A DNA stretch of 64,000 bases from Rusavskia elegans. Its lineage: Eukaryota > Ascomycota > Lecanoromycetes > Teloschistales > Teloschistaceae. A program made the position numbers and the translations under genes. Shown in pieces: positions 11,011-24,844 of this stretch. Numbering within the stretch: position 1 is the stretch's first letter; every line of letters begins with the position of its first letter. The notes under the pieces were generated by a model that did not search any database, was not told where the DNA came from, and saw only the letters and a program-made list of their open reading frames with translations. The DNA is taken from contig SAUG01000007.1 of the NCBI GenBank assembly GCA_011316305.1, positions 434,001-498,000 of the forward strand, given 5' to 3'.

Positions 11011-14000
11011 GGTTAAATTAACGCTATAATTTTACTTTAGTAGATATATTTAAAGGAGTATACTATATCTATAAGTATATATTATAGCCGCGTATCTATA
11101 AATATACGGCTTATAACTAATATTAAATAAAAGCTCTAATAAATATAATCGAACTTGAACCTAATATAAATATTCGAAGATTTTAAATAGTAAATAAACG
11201 TTCGGAACGATATAGTTCCGACGCGCTAGTAATAATATAGTAATATTTTATTTAGTAGAAATTCTAATTTTCTATATTTTATTTATTCGAATAGTTTTTC
11301 GCCGTTTATATAGGTTCTTTATCTTTATATAAATAGATATATCTTTTCTACTATATATTAGATATTAATACTATACGACTAGCGATTTAAGTAATATAAA
11401 TTATTTATATTCTATTTTCGAATATTCGAAAAACTATTTTAGTAATATTTATTTTAAATATAAAAAAGATAGAAAAAATCTATCCGATTATAAAACGGTA
11501 TAGTTTCTTTTATTATATTAGTTTAAAGCTAACTATAATAGATACTTTATTCTTTTAATTCGGCTATAAAGTAAATAATAAATATTTATAGATTTACGGT
11601 TTAAAATAAAAAAAAATTATCTTTTAATAACTATAAATTTATAAAAAAGCTCGTTTTAAATATTATAAATATTATTAAATATATTTCTACTTCTAACGCG
11701 ATATTATATAATTTTATATAGATATCTACGACTTTTAATTATTTCGCGGCGATATTAAATTCTACCTTTAAACGCTTGGATACGTATAAATACGCTAACT
11801 AAAGTCTAGTTTAAAAGAATAAAGCTATATAGGCTAAGCTAGCTACTTTGGAATATAAATTTTATAAATATAAAATATAATAAGCTATTATTATTTCTAA
11901 CTTTCTTTTATAAAACTTCGGCTTCCTTTTATATTTACTATTTCTATTTATCTTTTATCGTAAAAGTTCTATCCCGCCGGTTGTATCTAGGCTTCTATTT
12001 TTCGGGGTAGATACTACTAGTACCCCGGCGGTAGTATAGACGTCTACTATAGTACTCCGCTTTACCGCTATATTATATCCGTCTTTTAGTCTAAAATTTT
12101 AAAATATAATTTAATAATCTTTTATATAAAGTAGCTAATCGCTAATATATTATTATAAAATCGGATAATATTCTATAAATTATAATATTTTCTATTATAG
12201 AAAGATACGAATTCTATTTACTTCCGGCTAATACTATTTATTAGACTTCGGATAATAGATTAAATAGATCTATTCCGATATATACGCTAACTTTAAGATA
12301 TCTAATATCGATAATTAAATAATCTATATCGACTATCGAGATTTTTTCGCGTAAATCGATTTTTCCTTTAACTTTCTAGTTATCCCCGAAGCTAATACGA
12401 CTTTCTAGTAGACCGTTCTATATATTTAATAACTATAATAATAAAAAGCTATATCGAATTATCTCTCTATATATTATTAAATAAAAGGAGGATATATATT
12501 TATTTCCGGTAATTTTATTATAGTTTCTACCGATTCTCTCGCCTATTATTCTATTATAGTTTCTGTTAATTTTTCTATACGTAGCTTTAAAGGCGCCGGA
12601 GGTATCCGGATCTTAATTTCTAGAAGTTAGAATTACCGGTACCCCGGCCTTTTAGATAATCTCTTTACTAAATAGTTTAACGTCTTTTAATACTTTTAAC
12701 TCCGTCTATAAACTTCCGTAAACTCTTTTCTCGGTAGTATTAAAGCAGATTTCTCTTCTGGTACTATCTCCCCCGCCTATTATAGGATAAAAAGACTACC
12801 TAAAATAAAAATATATAGTAAAACTAGGTCGGTTATATAAATATAGGTATCTAAAGATTAAAATATATAATCTATATTATAGTAAGTAAAATCCCTAATA
12901 TTATAGATTTTATAAAATAATTTAAAAGAATTTATTAACTATAAATCTATTTCTAGATATATATATTATATATATATTCTATAAATATCTAATATCTATA
13001 ATTATAATTTATTTCTATTAAATTTTACTTTTTTTATATTTTTTTATTAGAGGGTTATTCTAATTATATACTTCGATAAATTTCTATATATTTTTAAAGT
13101 CTTTTTATAGCTATTAGAAATTATATTTTTTTAGTTAACTAGCCTATTTAATTAGATATTTAGTTTTTAATTTCTCGTCTTTTTTAGATTTCGTAAATTT
13201 TTTATCTAAGATAGTTTCTATTTCCTATTTCTCTTTATTATTAATAAGATCCGGTAATAGGTATTCTAGTAATTCGCTATTCTAGCGGTAATAGAACTTT
13301 TTTAATAAAAATATATAAAAGATATTATAAATTTTTAATTTAATTAAAAAAACTAACCGATAAATCTAAAAGCCTATATATTTCGAAATATAATATAACT
13401 CTACGAATTTAGAAGTAATCTTTTTTAATTATTTAAATTTTAGATTTTTTATAAATAATAGTACTAAATTACTAACTTTATATTCTATTAATTAATATTT
13501 CTTATTATAATATTTAATTTGGTTTATTTAAATTTTATTTTAATTTATATATATCGATTTATATATCTTTTATAAGTTTATAACTTTTTCTTTTACTACT
13601 AATACCTTCGTATTTACTATTTTTCTCTCTACGGTATTATCTTTAACGACTTCGAATATTATATCTAGGTTATAGCTTATAAGCGTTTTAAAAAAGGATA
13701 TTTTTATAATATTATATTCGCTATTATTATAGGCGAATTTAGCTAAAAGTAGGAATTTAATCTAGTTTTTCTATTTTTTATAAGTATATACTTTTAGATA
13801 ATATTCTAGTAATTAATTCTATTATTTAGTCTACCCGTCTATTTAAAAATAGAACGTAGTATTTAAATAATATTTAATCTTTAAATAATAGTAGACCTCC
13901 GATTAGAATTCGCTCGTAAATAGTAAACCTCTATTACTAATAATTCTATTAGGAATAAATCCTTTATATTAAAGTTTATTAATAATAAATTCTATAAAAT

Positions 14001-15299
14001 CCTTCGTATTAATTGTTTTATAATAAGAGATATACCTTGCTATTTTAATAAATCGATTAATAGCTATAAATACTAAATCTATTACGTTTCGAAAATATCG
14101 CGTAGATAGTAATCTAATAATAAAATCTATCGCTATTTTCTTTTATAGCCGTATAAAATATAGAAGATTTTAAAGCTTTTTATATAGTTTATATCTATAG
14201 ACTTTAATTCGTTAATAGATATTATATATTTCTATATACTCCCGGATATATTTAGATAGTTTCGGCTAGCTATAACTATAACGAATAAATAATAAAGTTC
14301 GCTAATATTCGAAATATCTAGCTATAGAATTATTATAGTATTTCGCTAGAAATTTTATATATAGTATCTTATCTTTAGATATATATAAGGACTTCTTATA
14401 AAGAAAAAAACCAGTCTCTATTTCTATATTCTATAGCCCGGCTTTCTTTCACGATTTATATTAGATAGTCTATAAATACTTCTATATATTAACGTCCCGA
14501 CTTTAAAACTAGATAAATATATCGCGTATACTAGAAGTTATTTTACTATAAATCGTTTTATTAATAACAGCTTTCTATATCGTTTAATATAAAATATCTA
14601 GACTATAGTATATATTTTTAGTAATAGGGTTTATTCTATTATCGTATCTTTTATCGGAAATAGTCGTTACTAATCTATCGCTATCGCGTCGGCGGCCCGT
14701 TATACCCGAAGGTATTTTTAATATATAAAATATATCGTATTTTTTACTTAGTAGTAGAAAATTAATTCTATTATTTTTAGAATTTTTAGATTCTATAAAA
14801 GGTTTTCTAGGCCTTTTAGTTATACGCCTATATAAAGCGTAATTAACTCGAATCTTTTATATAGTAAACGGTTCGCTACTAGATTTATAGCTAGTAAAAT
14901 TTAGTTTTTACTAAAATATAAATAATATTATCTAGGTTTAAAGATTAATATCTTTATAATCCGGCCTTTTAAAAAACGGATTAGTTAGATTAATCTTTTT
15001 TAGATAATAGAAGATATTAAAATCGATAGCAGCTAATTTAATAACCTAGCGATATTATCGAATATTAAGTTATTTAACTTTTATAAAATTCTAAAGATTA
15101 TTATAATTTATCTAGACCTTTACTATATACTTCGCGTCTTCGAAATAATATTTCTATTATTTAAAAATTTTAATAATAGCGAGAAATTCGATATTATATA
15201 TTTTATAGTTATATTCGGCAGGAATTATCTTTTTTAACTAGAATATAACTAGGCGCTAGTAGCTATTTTTATTAGATTAAAATATAATTCTAGCTAATC

Positions 15300-16600
15300 C
15301 GATTCTAGAAATATTAATTTTAATATAGATTTCTCTTTCTAGATTAAAATACTATAATATCCCGGCGGTATTAAAAATATATTTTAGTTTTTTAAAAGCC
15401 TTTTAGATTCCGATAGTCTAGTAAAGCGGTTCCGACTTTTTTCCGGCTACGTTCCTTATAAGTAAACTCGTTAGAAACGCTATAATCCAAAAATACTAGT
15501 AAATAAAATATCGATAGAAGTTAATAAATTCTAAAAAGATCTATACCTCCCGGTAAATCTTTAAAACTAATTATTTCTAAATAGTTTTTATTTATTTCGG
15601 GTCTATCGATATACTTTTTATAGATATAATAAAGTCTAAAAACTCTATATTTTTAATATTAAAAGTATATTTTTTAAAGTTAAAGTATAGCTATATATTA
15701 TAAAGCTTTTAAATAATCTGTCTAATATATTTCTAATATTTTTTTTTCGAATTAAAGAAAATTAGAATATTATCTAGATAGACTATATAGTAAACGTTAA
15801 CTAATTCTTCTAAAGCTCGATTAATATAGATTTAAAAAGTCGCAGGTATATTAGTAAAACCGAAGGATATTATAAAATATTCGAAATACCTATACTTTAT
15901 ATAAAACGCGGTTTTCTATTTATTACTCTTTTTAATCCTAATTTAATAATAGATATCTTTAATATTATATTTAGAAAAATACTTTACTCTAGATAATCGA
16001 TCTAGAATCTTAGAAATAAAAGGTAAAGGATAACAGTTTTTAATCGTTACCTTATTAAAGCCTCTATAGTCGACGTATATATAAAGACTGCTATCTTTCT
16101 TTAATATAAAAAAGATTAAAATTTCTATAGAAAATATTAAATAACGGATCTAGCCTTTTTTTAAAATATTATCTAGGTAATTCTATAGTTTATCGAGTTC
16201 GCGTTTAAATAGACTGTAAATTAAACTATATAGCGGATCTCTTTTATCTAGTTTAATTATATAATTAATATCTTTAAACGGCGGTAAAAAATCTACTAGG
16301 CGTATATTATAAGCTTTAATTTCCTTATATATAGATTCCGGAATCGACGATTCGGGCCGCTATATATTCTCGTCGTCTTTATTTTTATCGGCGCCGTTAG
16401 TTCCTGCCTATACGACGGTATTATTATCAGATCTCGTATATACGGCGGTAATCGATATTATATATACTAATATATACTTCTCGGCCTATAATATACGAAT
16501 AAAGATAACCGGTAAATTAATATTAAAGTAGATTAACTATTTTATTTCTATCGGGTTATTTTATATTATTTTATTATAGATAGAAAATCGCTATTATTTT
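15300..16600 (-). pseudogene. Gypsy reverse transcriptase relic of the nested element
   Basis: The minus strand near 15,765-15,810 reads YIVYLDNILIF. This is the gypsy reverse transcriptase YLDDILIFS active-site motif with one Asp to Asn change of RIP type. Flanking DNA on both sides is AT-rich with stops in all frames. The domain limits given are approximate. Integrase should lie at lower coordinates and gag at higher coordinates, up to the 5' LTR. Confidence 0.75.
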
Positions 16601-18585
16601 AACCTTAGATCTATAACTATATATATTTAATATAAAGCTAGTATATCTAGGAGGATATCGTATTTATTAATTATATCTAGAATATAGAATTGTAATATAT
16701 ATATTTCTCGACGGCTTTAACTATTTATCGTTATCTAGTTTAAATTATATACTCTATTATAGGCAGCGTACTAACTTCTAATCTATTAAAAATAGAATTT
16801 TTCGGTTTTTTAAATAGGTTCTAGGTTATATTAAATAATAAAAGATTAAGAAATAATATTTATCTAGAAGTCCAGATCTAGAAATATTTTAATTCTATCG
16901 TATTTTTTTATTAGTAACTCGATAAATATTCTAGTTAGGAAACCGTTTCTTATTTTAATTAGTTTATTCTAGGCTATTATCGAAGCTATAACTAGTCTTT
17001 TTAGTTTTTTAACTGGTTAGTATTACTAGGATTGCCTTTTATTATATTAATAATAGGCTTTTTAAATAACCGGTTACTATTACCGCGAGAATTATTAGAT
17101 TTCCGATTACTTTAGCTTTAGTCCTGGTTTTTAGAGTAACTCTTAAACTAATAATCTATACTACTATAAATAAAGTAGATATTAGATTTATTATTTTATT
17201 TATATTTTCTAGAATCGTTATTACTAATATTAAAAGTATTCCTTCTATCGATACTATTCCGACCGCCCTATAATCGGCTTCTCTAGTTCTAATTTTTAAA
17301 TCTTCGAAAGTTTCCTTTACTATACGGAGGTAGATAAAATCTATTAATAGAAAAGTTCTACTACTAACCCGGTATCGTTTTATCTATATTTTCCTATCGG
17401 GTAGTTTAAACTATCTATTTATTATAGCCGAAATCTTTTAATTTTACGCTCTAAATATATATAGTATACTATAACTCCGGACGAATTTTAAAAAGGAAAA
17501 AGATTAAATACTATTTTTCTAATAAAGGAAATAGTTAGGCTTCTAATAATATAAAAAAATTATAAAATTCTAGAATATTCTAATCTTTATTTTAGGTTAT
17601 ACGAAAATACTTTATCGCGGTATCTAATAAATAGGACTTAGAATCGGTAATAAAATTTAAAAGAAAATCTATAAACTTATCCTATAATATACTATTAAAG
17701 GTATCTTTATCGATAAAAAATTTCTTTTTCTCGAACTAATAGCTTAACTTCTAATTTTTAATAAAATTCTAGACCTATCGAATTTAATCTATATAAATAG
17801 ATAAAGCGTCGGATTTATAGAACTAATTTCTATAAAATTCGACCTATTTATAGTACTTTTTAAAAATTATTTTATTATCCTACTTTTTAGGCTTTTTAAT
17901 TTTAAACTTTAACGAAGTTTATAGCGTTCGCGAAAGCCTAATAGCTAGCCTAAAAAAAGGTTAATTATTATCTAGAATATAATTCTGATCTATTATATAG
18001 AAAGCTTCTATTCTATAGTATACTTTTAAAAAGGTTTTCTTTTTTACTACTATTTAAATTTCTAAGGCTCGAAGCTTTTTATTATTATCAGAGTCGTTAC
18101 TATTATTTCTATTATTATTTAGATTATTACTACTATTAGGCGGCTAACTAGAATTAGAATCTCTAGAAGTAAAAGTTTTTAAAAAAGTATTTCTATTAGA
18201 CTATAACTAACTATTAGACGACTGCTATTAATAGATTTAGCCGCCGGAAATAATATAGTCTACTAATACGCTAGCGATAAAGTTATTATAGAATTCCGAT
18301 TAAGTTCTCTAAACTATAGAAAATAAACCAAGGTTTTCTTTATCGGGCGTCTTTAATATAGACGGGTTATATTCGTTAGATTAATTCGTAATATCTATAA
18401 TCCGTAGCTTAATAGCTTTAGCGCTAGCTTAAAATAGTCCTATTTAAGGTATTTTATTACGGCTATAACTACTATAAGTATTATACGTCGACGTCGATAT
18501 AATTATACTATAAATAATATATACCGAACTAAAAATATTTAAAATAATAAATTAAAACTATAAAGTAGATATAATTCTAAGGTAG

Positions 18586-18803
18586 TATATAATTATAGAC
18601 TAGACGAAAAGTATATTATAGAACTAATTTATATTCTAGAAAGACTAGAGTATAGCCTAGTAATAAAGGAAAAGGAAAAAGCGGAAAAGAATTAAAATCC
18701 GATATATTAGCGACGCTCTAGCGACTAGGCGGCAAGCCTCGTTTCCAAGCGTTTTAATCATATTTCCAGAACCTATATAACGCGTCTGGCGCTTTACAAT
18801 TAT
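18586..18803 (-). repeat. 5' LTR of the nested gypsy element
   Basis: Partner of 10477-10694, identical in length at 218 bp. Its last 60 bases keep sequence such as CTGGCGCTTTACAATTAT, where the other copy reads CTAGCGTTTTATAATTAT, showing unequal RIP of the two LTRs. Confidence 0.87.
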
Positions 18804-18808
18804 AGTAG

Positions 18809-19630
18809 ACTAACTAGCTTTTCGCTATATATTTATTAGATAATTTTTCTATTATTTTAAAAAAATATTCGGTTATTTTAATTACCTTTTTAATTAGATA
18901 ATTTCTTTTAAAGTACTTTATTTTTTTATATAAATAATAAACTTTAGATTTTAATCTTTTAGTTTCGGTAATATCGAACTCTATTAGATTTCTTCTAAAT
19001 TTTCTTTTAATAGGTTCTATTTTACTAAATATCTATTTATCTAGATATATTTTATACTATCTAGTATCGATTTTTATTATAAATTCGATAAAATCTATTA
19101 GTAAATCCGATTTTTCGATCGCTACTATAGTTTCCTTAACTTTTATTTAGAATTTTCTATAGAAATAGACTTTTAGAACTAAGTTTTTCTAGTCTATTTT
19201 ATAAACTAATATTTTAAACTAAATAGTATAGATAGCTACCGATTTCTACTATTTTAAAACTATTAGTTTTCTATTTATTATTCTATTTTTATTATTAATT
19301 CCGAAGGTTTCTTTTATAGCTATAATAAAATTACCGAAAGTATAGAAGATCTATAATATTTTATCTTCTTTCTATTTTTCCGGGTTATCGAAATAATTTT
19401 CTATTCGAAACTATATTTAATTAAAAGTAGCTTTTTCTAGATATAATATTATAAATAGAATTTTAATTATTTTATTCGGAAACTAGTTTAGATATAATAT
19501 AAAGTAAATATTTATCTAAATAGTCTATAGCTTTAAAAAAATTTTATCTCTTTTATAGATATTTAGTATTACTATTTTAATAGTATCGCTTCGATTTATA
19601 GATCGGGATAACGAGACTAATATAGTAAAT
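18809..19630 (-). pseudogene. Gypsy gag relic
   Basis: A minus-strand frame with few stops reads a gag-like series: ATFNQIQFRIENYFDN, then IFYTFGNFI, then NRKLIVLKQ, then DLLIDFIEFIIKIDTRQY. This matches the retrotransposon gag pattern (an FG near the first third, a RKL..L.Q motif, and a final IEL.I.ID.R.Y helix). It belongs to the element with LTRs at 8355 and 19639. It is broken at its downstream end by the second gypsy insertion. Confidence 0.8.
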
Positions 19631-19638
19631 TATTAAAA

Positions 19639-20047
19639 TATAACGTCCCTATATATTAGAGGGCGTTATATTCGAGTCTAGCTATAGCTATAGACGTAGT
19701 CCGAACTATTAAATAGTAAAGGAATTCTAGTATAGATTATCGTTTTTAATTCTATATAGCCGTAAAGGTAGGGTTACGATATTATAAAACGTCTTTATTA
19801 TAAAATAATTAAAAAGAAAATAATAGAAACGTATTTAATAATTATATTAACAACTAATAAAAGAAACTATCTATAAAATATTAAGCGATATATATAGTAA
19901 AAATAGCTATAAAAGCCGACAGATAGCCGTCTATTAAAAGTTCTATTAGGAAAGGCGGCTATAGCGGCTATAGACGGCTATAGATAATTAGGCTCGCTTG
20001 TTTAGTTAATTTTTCCAAAAAACCTCTGTGGAATCGTGGACGTAATA
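19639..20047 (-). repeat. 5' LTR of the short gypsy element
   Basis: A 409 bp partner of 8355-8764. The last 60 bases (with CCTCTGTGGAATCGTGGACG) keep several TG and CA dinucleotides and so escaped RIP. The target duplication GATTT follows at 20048-20052. Confidence 0.88.
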
Positions 20048-20052
20048 GATTT

Positions 20053-23000
20053 ATATTTATCGTATTCTATCTCTATATATTCTAGAACTATTTTAAAATA
20101 TAAAGTTTGATTTATTCTAATCGTCTTTTTAGATCTGTTTTTTATAATTTTTATATTAAAGATCTTTTCTATCTCTTCTAGATTTTTAATTTTAAAGATT
20201 TTTTTAAAAGATAATTTAAACCAGTTAATTTATATTACTAAATTAGTAGTAACGTAAATATTATTAATATAAACTAGTAAAAGGATTCCTTTTTTATTAT
20301 AAACGAGAAAATAAAGGTCGGCGATATACTATCTATATTCTATTTCTAGTAGAATTTTAATAAATTATTTATACTAGTTTTTCGTAGTTTATTTTAATTT
20401 ATATAGACTGCGGAGTATTTATAGTACTTTTTTTAAAAGATAATCGACTCCGTCTGGTATTTTTATAAAGATTTTTTGTTTAAAAATAGATTTAGTAAAA
20501 GTATTATTAATATCTATTTAGTAGTATTCTAGTTCTTTTATAGTAATAAAAGCGAGAAATAGATATAGAAAGTCGAATTTAACCGTTAACGCGAATATCT
20601 ACTCGAAATTAATATCTTAAATCTATAAAAAGCCTCGTATAATCAATCTAACTTTAAATTTATTAAAGAAACTATTTAAATATAATTTGATTTTAAATAT
20701 CCATTTACTAGTATTTATATTAGCTTTTTATAAATAGAAGACGAGCTTCTATATACCGTTTAATATAAACGCGATAATTTCTATAGCGATTATTTTCTTT
20801 TATTCTTTATTTTAGATAGGATTATTAATAGCTTATTTATATATTAGCGACGTCGGAATGGTATTCGGCTAATTCTATATATCGGAATAGATTATTATTT
20901 ATACGATCTTTTCGTTATTTCCGTTTCCTATATCTATAACGGTTATAAACGTTAAAACGAACGCTATATTAGTTTTAGAAATTTTATTTCGATAAAAGTC
21001 TTCGTTATTATTATCGATATCGGATTTTTTTCTCTACTTCGGTATTACAATATAAATAAATTTCTATAATACTAATATAATCGGAATAGTCAATTCTAGA
21101 AATAGATATTAGATTTAAAAAGCTTTAAACTAAATATTAGTATTTTTAGGTTAAACGGACGGCTAAATTTCGGCTTAAATGTCGGCTAGTATAGTAGAAG
21201 CGTCGATTAATATAATAATAGATACTTTCGGAAATTTTTCGTAAAATTTTCTTTTAGAAAGCTTATTATATATCTAGACGTCGAAGTTAAATTTAATATT
21301 TTTTCTCTTCGTATTTTCGACGAATTTAACGGTATAAACTTTAATTACCGATTTTATATCGGAAGTTTAAAGGCGGTACTAAAAATTAGTTTTATTATTT
21401 AAACTAAAGAAAATATATATTCTACTTCGATCTATAAATTTATCTTTTCTACTATTTATTAGTAGTAATTTTAACGATATAAATGAATAGTATTTATAAT
21501 TCCAGGCCCTAAAGTAATTAATCGAAGGTTTAATTCTATCGAAGGCTTTATATAGCGAAACTAACTATCTATTAACTTTAGATCCGTTCCCGATTCGATT
21601 TTTTACGTACGCGTCCGATTCCGCTATTTCGAGCTAGAATTTTATTAATAGATTAGCTTTATTTAATATAGTTCGAATATTATTTTCTATAATACGAATA
21701 TATTATTCTATAATACTATTTTAATTAGAGTAATATAACTCGGTAGTTTAGTATAAAACGCTAGCGGAAATATACTATTTTTTAATTTATTTTAAAAATT
21801 TTAAAGCGTTATCTAAACGAATAGCTTTAAACTTTACGTCAATTTTAAACTCGATAACTTTTTTCTAGTAAATTAGAACCGTATAGTAGTCGTTTTTGGT
21901 TTTTATTAGTAAAGCTTAATTAAAGCGTAAATAGTTATCGATAATTAGGAAAAAATACTCGTAGTCCTTTTATAACGGTAGAAAAGGACTGTAGATATTA
22001 ATAGAAATTAGATATAGAATTCTAAATTTATAATCGCTAATATAATAGTTTCTACTATTTATTATCTTTACTTTAATATAGACGTCGTAGATTCTGCCGA
22101 AAACTCGAATTATTAAAATTAGTTTTATTAAGTTAGTAATTTTATTAGCTTTTATTATTACTATAGAATTAAAGTAATTAAAACGTTTATATTATAGATT
22201 ATATTTATACTTTTTAAATATCCGTTTTTTTAAAGCGCCGGCAGGAAGGTTAGTCTAAATATTAGTTTAAATAGAAATTTCGGAAGTAGATAAAATTAGA
22301 TAAATTAAATAATATAGAAATTTAATAATAGAAAAAGTAGTTTTTTAGAAATCTTCTATAAATATTAAAATTATATAGATTTTCTTATATTTTTTAGCTT
22401 TAATAACTTGTTTACTTTGTTTATCGTTTATCTAAAGGTAATCTTTATTAAAATAATCGATAAAGCTTTTTTAATATAACTTTTTTCTAGATAGAAAATT
22501 AATTCCGAGTAACGAAATATAAAAAAAATCGATAAGTAATACTTTATTACTATCTAGTATTTATAGTACGATAGTTCTATATTAATCTATATATAATTTC
22601 CTTTTTTTAATTTTAATAATTTACTATTTAATAGAAATTATAAATAGAATAAATAATTAAAATTAGTTAATTATATAAAATAAAGCGCCGGAATCTATAA
22701 CCTAGAATATAACGAGAAACGAAAGTTTACCGGCGAGCTCTTTATTTAAAGTAACTATTTTATAGCCTATCTTTTCGTCTTTATTATTTTCGGAGGAAAA
22801 AGATTCTAAAAACTTTTTATTAAATAAATTTCCGGTATTATAAATCCGGTAACCTATCTTTTTAGAAAATTTACTTTTTTTTTTATATTTACTTTTACTT
22901 TTAGTAGTTTTTTCTTTTAATTTCGACTTAGATTTAACTTTAAACTATTATTAGAATTCTTATTTTTCGGGGTAATTACGTATTATATAGCTAGAGATAT

Positions 23001-23269
23001 TATATAGATAATATCTTTTTTTATTCGATAATAAATCCTTTTTATATAACTTCGATTTATTTTCGCGGAAGCTGGACTTTAAATTCTATATAGATAGTCG
23101 ATCGAATCTATTTTTCGTCTAGTTAATAGATTTATCGGTCTATAAAGACGCTTTTTTTTTCTAGAGGACTTTTATAATACGGTCGAAATTAACGTTTTTT
23201 TATATATTAACAGTATTAACGATAGTCTAATATTCTTTCGAAAATAAATATAGAAAAATTTAGAATCGG
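20053..23269 (-). pseudogene. Copia reverse transcriptase and integrase relics
   Basis: Reading the minus strand downward from 23.2 kb, an integrase core appears around 22,010-21,650 (LDNALKF, then NSIIE, then IRIIENNIRT, like the DNALEF and NG..E..IR motifs of copia integrases). Reverse transcriptase follows near 20,300-20,080 with LLLVYINNIYVTTN, the copia LLVYVDDI motif carrying two Asp to Asn changes, then KIFKIKNLEEIEKIFNIKI. The DNA is continuous with the RNase H relic at 8.3 kb once the gypsy insertion is removed. Confidence 0.87.
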
Positions 23270-23271
23270 TA

Positions 23272-23836
23272 TATCAGCGAATTCTAAAATGGATTTTTAG
23301 ATTAGACCGGCTGACAGCTATCTTAATCTAAATAATCCAAAAATCCAAATAATCTAAAAATCTAAAAAATAGATTTTCGATAAATTAGAACTCTAATAGT
23401 ATCTATAGTATAAATATCTATTTAGTAAATAGCCTAAAATAGAATCTATATATAAGCTAAAAATAAGCCTATATAATCTAACTCGAAAATAAAATTTAGC
23501 GGCCGCCGCTAAAAACGGAAATAACGGAAGTCGAATATCTATTTAATAAATTACGCTAGATCTAATCTAGTTAGATTCTAGTAAAAAAACCTAATATTTT
23601 CGATCTAAATAAAGCTAGCCTAGTATTATATATAGGCGTATATAGACCTACTAATAACTAATAAAGATTTAAACGAATTTAAAATCGAATCTTTAAATCT
23701 TTTTAGCCGTTTTAGCTATTTAGCCGTTTTAGCTATCTTAGCCGCGCAGCTACGCAGCTTCGGGTATACCCGAAATCGGTTAAGACGGCTAAAACGGTTA
23801 AAACCGACTTTAAACCGGTTTTAAAAAATACTGATA
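23272..23836. mobile_element. MITE-like element, copy 1 (565 bp, TA duplication)
   Basis: The element runs from TATCAGCGAATTC to TACTGATA with TA on each side (23270-23271 and 23837-23838). Only the outer six bases, TATCAG and CTGATA, are clear terminal inverted repeats. The interior holds a GCGGCCGCCGC patch and a GC-richer hairpin-forming part near 23,710-23,820 with repeated TTAGCCGTTTTAGC units and their complement. No coding capacity was seen. It is a repeat because a second copy with the same ends and length sits at 24317-32076. A non-autonomous DNA transposon is the best reading; the superfamily is uncertain. Confidence 0.82.
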
Positions 23837-23838
23837 TA

Positions 23839-24314
23839 TTTTTTTATATTTATTAACTTTATTATAGAGTCGTATTCGAGGAGCTTTTATATTATCGAAG
23901 TAATTTCGTCTAAAATACTATTAATTAATTTATTAGAACTTTTTTTAAAGTTAATATATTAGCTATATAATATTCGATTCGTAATTTAGAAGTAATTTTT
24001 ATATTTTATCTTTAAAGTCTACTATATCGTTCTAGTAATAGATAACTTTCTAATAGTTTTAAAGTCGTTCGTATCGATATACTATAAAAGAATAAAGCGA
24101 ATTTCTATATCGCTTTTTTATTTTATAAAACTATCTAGTAAACCGGCGAATAGTTTTTTCGGAAGCGCTGGTATCGATAATTCTATTAATACTAGAGTTA
24201 GAATAGTACGCTACTAGACGATATATTATAGATTTTTCGATTTTATATAAATCTATATAATACGGAACTAGTTATCTTTATTTCTATAAATAAAAGTAGT
24301 AATAGACTGCTATC
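23839..24314 (-). other. Copia internal segment between the two MITE copies
   Basis: About 476 bases of RIP-mutated copia internal DNA (gag side) separate the two MITE-like insertions. It carries no recognisable domain on its own. Confidence 0.55.
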
Positions 24315-24322
24315 TATATCAG

Positions 24323-24794
24323 TGTTATAAGCACGCGCGGCGTGATTTCAGGAATATAGTAGTATTTAGTACAGTACTAGAACTCCTTATTACGCCTAGA
24401 TAGATAGAAAGGACTTAGTATTATTATTTTAGTTATTTTAGTAAATAAAGTATTTAAAGAAGGTTATTTTAGTTATTTTAACGAGTAAAATACCTAAAGA
24501 AGATTATCTTAGTTATTTTAGCGAGTAAAGTACCTAAAGAAAGTTATTTTAGTTATCTCGACGAGTAAAATATCTAAAGAAAAAAAGATTTTATTATCTA
24601 TATAGATTTTAAACTCGACACCTTTATAACTTATATTTAATTTATTAGTTATCGCTATATACTACTCTAGTAATTAAACTAACTTATTTTTATATTAATT
24701 TAAAGTAATTACCCGTTATACCTCCGTTTATAGATATACTAATAAGTCTAACTAACCCTTAGAGATACCAGAACCTCCAGGTAGCTCTATAATA
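24323..24794 (+). repeat. Solo LTR of the 472 bp gypsy family
   Basis: 472 bp from TGTTATAAGCACGCG to CTATAATA (RIP-altered CTATAACA), flanked by a perfect ATCAG duplication at 24318-24322 and 24795-24799. It has no partner or internal region. It is in the opposite orientation to the two LTRs of the gypsy element that follows, so the pair forms a large imperfect inverted repeat with a 50-base spacer. It contains about four 40 bp tandem units. A solo LTR normally arises by recombination between the two LTRs of a full element. Confidence 0.9.
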
Positions 24795-24844
24795 ATCAGT
24801 AAATTCTAAAATAGATTTTTAGATTAGACCGGCTGACAGCTATC

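Larger units (their letters stand above)
10477..18803 (-). mobile_element. Ty3/gypsy LTR retrotransposon nested in the first gypsy element
   Basis: Two 218 bp direct repeats (10477-10694 and 18586-18803) flank the element. The target duplication reads AGCAG at 10472-10476 and AGTAG at 18804-18808, a difference that is itself a RIP-type CA to TA change. The 5' end begins TG, but the 3' LTR end reads AATTAT rather than a clean CA, so the outer base or two is uncertain. A reverse-transcriptase YLDDILIF-type motif on the minus strand near 15,780 shows gypsy identity and orientation. The internal region of 7.9 kb is larger than a usual gypsy element, suggesting further unrecognised insertions between about 10.7 and 13 kb. 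Confidence 0.85.
8355..20047 (-). mobile_element. Gypsy-type LTR element inserted in the copia RNase H region
   Basis: Direct repeats at 8355-8764 and 19639-20047 begin with RIP-altered TGTAACG and are flanked by a perfect 5 bp duplication, GATTT (8350-8354 and 20048-20052). Beside the right LTR the minus strand encodes a gag-like protein, so the right LTR is the 5' one. Without the element nested in it, this copy is only about 3.36 kb, leaving about 2.5 kb of internal DNA. No protease, reverse transcriptase or integrase was recognised in 8765-10471. It therefore looks like a non-autonomous or internally deleted gypsy element. Confidence 0.88.
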
